64,000 nt of DNA from contig CATOIK010000011.1 of the NCBI GenBank assembly GCA_951800645.1, positions 1 through 64,000 of the forward strand, in the 5' to 3' direction. The notes below the pieces were generated by a model. It did not search any database and had not been told where the DNA came from. It saw nothing but the letters and a program-made list of their open reading frames with translations. Every line of letters begins with the position of its first letter. Within the stretch, counting starts at the first letter, position 1. Below, piece by piece: positions 62,128-64,000 of this stretch. The stretch is from an uncultured Eubacteriales bacterium (GTDB taxonomy: Bacteria; Bacillota; Clostridia; Lachnospirales; Lachnospiraceae). The translations under genes were made by a program, and so were the position numbers.

Positions 62128-63588
62128 ATGAGCACACGCAATCTGACCCTGCTGACCGACCTCTACGAATTAACCATGATGCAGGGCTATTTCCGGGAGA
62201 AGGACGCCAATGAAACCGTAATCTTTGACGCTTTCTACCGCAGCAATCCGGTTCAGGCCGGCTACTCCATCTGTGCAGGGCTTCAGCAGGTAATCGAGTA
62301 CATCGAAAACCTTCACTTTGAAAAGGAAGACATCGACTATTTAAGAAGCACCGGATTGTTTGGCGAAGACTTTTTAAGCTATCTCGCAGATTTCCGGTTT
62401 TCCGGAGACATCTACGCCATTCCGGAAGGCACGGTCATCTTCCCCAGAGAGCCGCTGATAAAAGTGGTGGCCCCTATTATGGAAGCCCAGTTAATTGAGA
62501 CGGCTCTGTTAAATATTGTAAACCACCAGTCTTTGATTGCCACCAAGGCGGCCCGTGTGGTCTACGCCGCCCAGGGAGACGGGGTTATGGAATTTGGCCT
62601 GCGGCGGGCTCAGGGACCGGACGCCGGCATCTACGGCGCCCGCGCCTCCATGATTGCCGGATGTGTAGGCACCTCCAATGTGCTGGCTGGAAAAATGTTT
62701 GATGTACCGGTCAGCGGCACCCACGCCCACAGTTGGATCATGAGTTTCCCGGACGAGCTGACCGCCTTCCGCACCTATGCAAAAATGTATCCGGACGCCT
62801 GCATCCTGTTAGTGGACACCTACGATACCTTAGGCTCCGGCGTTCCCCACGCCATCCAGGTATTTAAAGAAATGCGGGAATCCGGCATCCAGTCGAAAAA
62901 ATACGGCATCCGCTTAGACAGCGGAGACCTGGCTTATCTTTCCAAAAAAGCCAAACAGATGCTGGACGATGCTGGATTCACAGACGCCATTATCTCCGCC
63001 TCCAACGACCTGGACGAAACCCTGATCACCTCCTTAAAGCTGCAGGGCGCAGCCATCAATTCCTGGGGTGTTGGCACCAACATGATCACCTCCAAGGACT
63101 GCCCATCCTTCGGCGGCGTTTATAAGCTGGCCGCCATCATGGATAAGCAGACCGGCAAATTCACTCCCAAGATCAAGCTGTCTGAAAATGCCGAGAAGAT
63201 CACCAACCCAGGCAACAAAACCATCTACCGGATTTACAATAAGGAAAACAAAAAGATCATTGCAGACCTGATCTGCCTGGTAGAAGAACAGTATGATACC
63301 AACCGATCTCTGCTGCTTTTCGACCCTATCGAAACCTGGAAAAAGACCCACTTAGCTCCCGGCTGCTACACCATGCGGGAACTGTTAGTACCTGTCTTTA
63401 AGGGCGGAAAATGCGTCTATCAGTCTCCCTCCGTTATGGAGATGCGGGACTACTGCAAGCAGGAGATGGAAACCCTCTGGGAAGAATCCAAACGTCTGGA
63501 ATTCCCTCACAGAGTTCATGTGGATCTATCTAATGAACTTTGGAATATGAAGAATCAGTTGTTGGATAGTTATCATTATAATGAATAA
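62128..63588 (+). CDS. pncB: Nicotinate phosphoribosyltransferase
   Basis: MSTRNLTLLTDLYELTMMQGYF, VSGTHAHSWIMSFPDE, GIRLDSGDLAYLSKKAKQML. Start at 62128 behind AAAGGAG. Confidence 0.95.
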   Translation: MSTRNLTLLTDLYELTMMQGYFREKDANETVIFDAFYRSNPVQAGYSICAGLQQVIEYIENLHFEKEDIDYLRSTGLFGEDFLSYLADFRFSGDIYAIPEGTVIFPREPLIKVVAPIMEAQLIETALLNIVNHQSLIATKAARVVYAAQGDGVMEFGLRRAQGPDAGIYGARASMIAGCVGTSNVLAGKMFDVPVSGTHAHSWIMSFPDELTAFRTYAKMYPDACILLVDTYDTLGSGVPHAIQVFKEMRESGIQSKKYGIRLDSGDLAYLSKKAKQMLDDAGFTDAIISASNDLDETLITSLKLQGAAINSWGVGTNMITSKDCPSFGGVYKLAAIMDKQTGKFTPKIKLSENAEKITNPGNKTIYRIYNKENKKIIADLICLVEEQYDTNRSLLLFDPIETWKKTHLAPGCYTMRELLVPVFKGGKCVYQSPSVMEMRDYCKQEMETLWEESKRLEFPHRVHVDLSNELWNMKNQLLDSYHYNE

Positions 63589-63608
63589 ACTCGTCTGGAA
63601 AGAACAAA

Positions 63609-63728
63609 GAGTCCGGTTCACCGGACTCTCGCGCCGGAGCGCGTCTGCGTCAGCAGACATTTTCCTTAAGCGCGAAGTGCGCATCCCGCGGAGCGTTTTT
63701 GTTTCATAGGGCGAACTTTCCTATGAAA
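63609..63728. repeat. 120-nt hairpin-array dispersed repeat, copy B
   Basis: Same sequence as 38845-38964 except GCGCGAAG vs GCGCAAAG. Confidence 0.95.
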
Positions 63729-63733
63729 TAAAG

Positions 63734-63775
63734 AAATCCAGAGGCCGGAGCTTCTGCCTTCGGACTCTGGATTTT
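63734..63775 (+). terminator. Rho-independent terminator after nicotinate phosphoribosyltransferase
   Basis: AAATCCAGAGGCCGGAGCTTCTGCCTTCGGACTCTGGATTTT. Confidence 0.88.
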
Positions 63776-64000
63776 CTCTCTCGTTCATTTCTTATTCACA
63801 TTTTTGTTACAAACTTTCTACATCCTCGCTAAATTTCTTTCACAATTCTCTCCTATACTTAAATCATCAAAGATAACCAAGCCAGACTCAAATTTATAAA
63901 ATTTTTTTCATAATCGCCGATGGTGATCCGCACCGTCGGCTCCTCCCATTTTATGGGGATTTTTTCTTTCCCATCCTTATTTCTCATTCAATATTGCCAA

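Overview
The window reads as a Clostridia/Lachnospiraceae-type chromosome (inferred from gene content only). Bases 1 to about 19,300 are an accessory defence/mobile island. Bases about 19,330-64,000 are conserved backbone. Island contents, nearly all on the minus strand: the start of an IS256-like transposase at the left edge; a type I R-M operon (hsdR - DUF262/DUF1524 protein - hsdM - hsdS) whose hsdS is cut mid-TRD2 by the IS; a Fic gene with an HTH heading that operon; a Gabija-like pair (OLD ATPase/TOPRIM plus UvrD-like helicase); TnpV/DUF6809-like genes; a second Fic-headed operon (decayed class III Fic, Fic-296 paralogue, HPFCEGNTRT-variant Fic, truncated hsdM); and transposase remnants. 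Backbone contents: MFS transporter, FeoA-FeoB fusion with an unlisted 53-aa Cys-rich partner, CofE-like ligase, dapB/dapA, CobO-like protein, SSB-like protein, typA, YigZ, PBP1A, tmRNA, ilvE, smpB, rnr, secG, eno, pheT/pheS with a T-box, TRAP transporter with a YesMN-type two-component system, guaB, pyridoxamine kinase, M23/SpoIIQ-like, SpoIID, glgP, ileS with a T-box, and nicotinate phosphoribosyltransferase. Main candidates for something undescribed: (a) duplicated Fic + type I R-M operons whose promoters share an inverted TCGGCAAAAA motif; (b) a DUF262 gene flanked by 18-nt direct repeats inside the R-M operon; (c) a three-arm TTCCAAAGTGTCAA element found both between genes and inside a fic gene; (d) a 120-nt array of hairpins present twice, 24.8 kb apart, with one mismatch.
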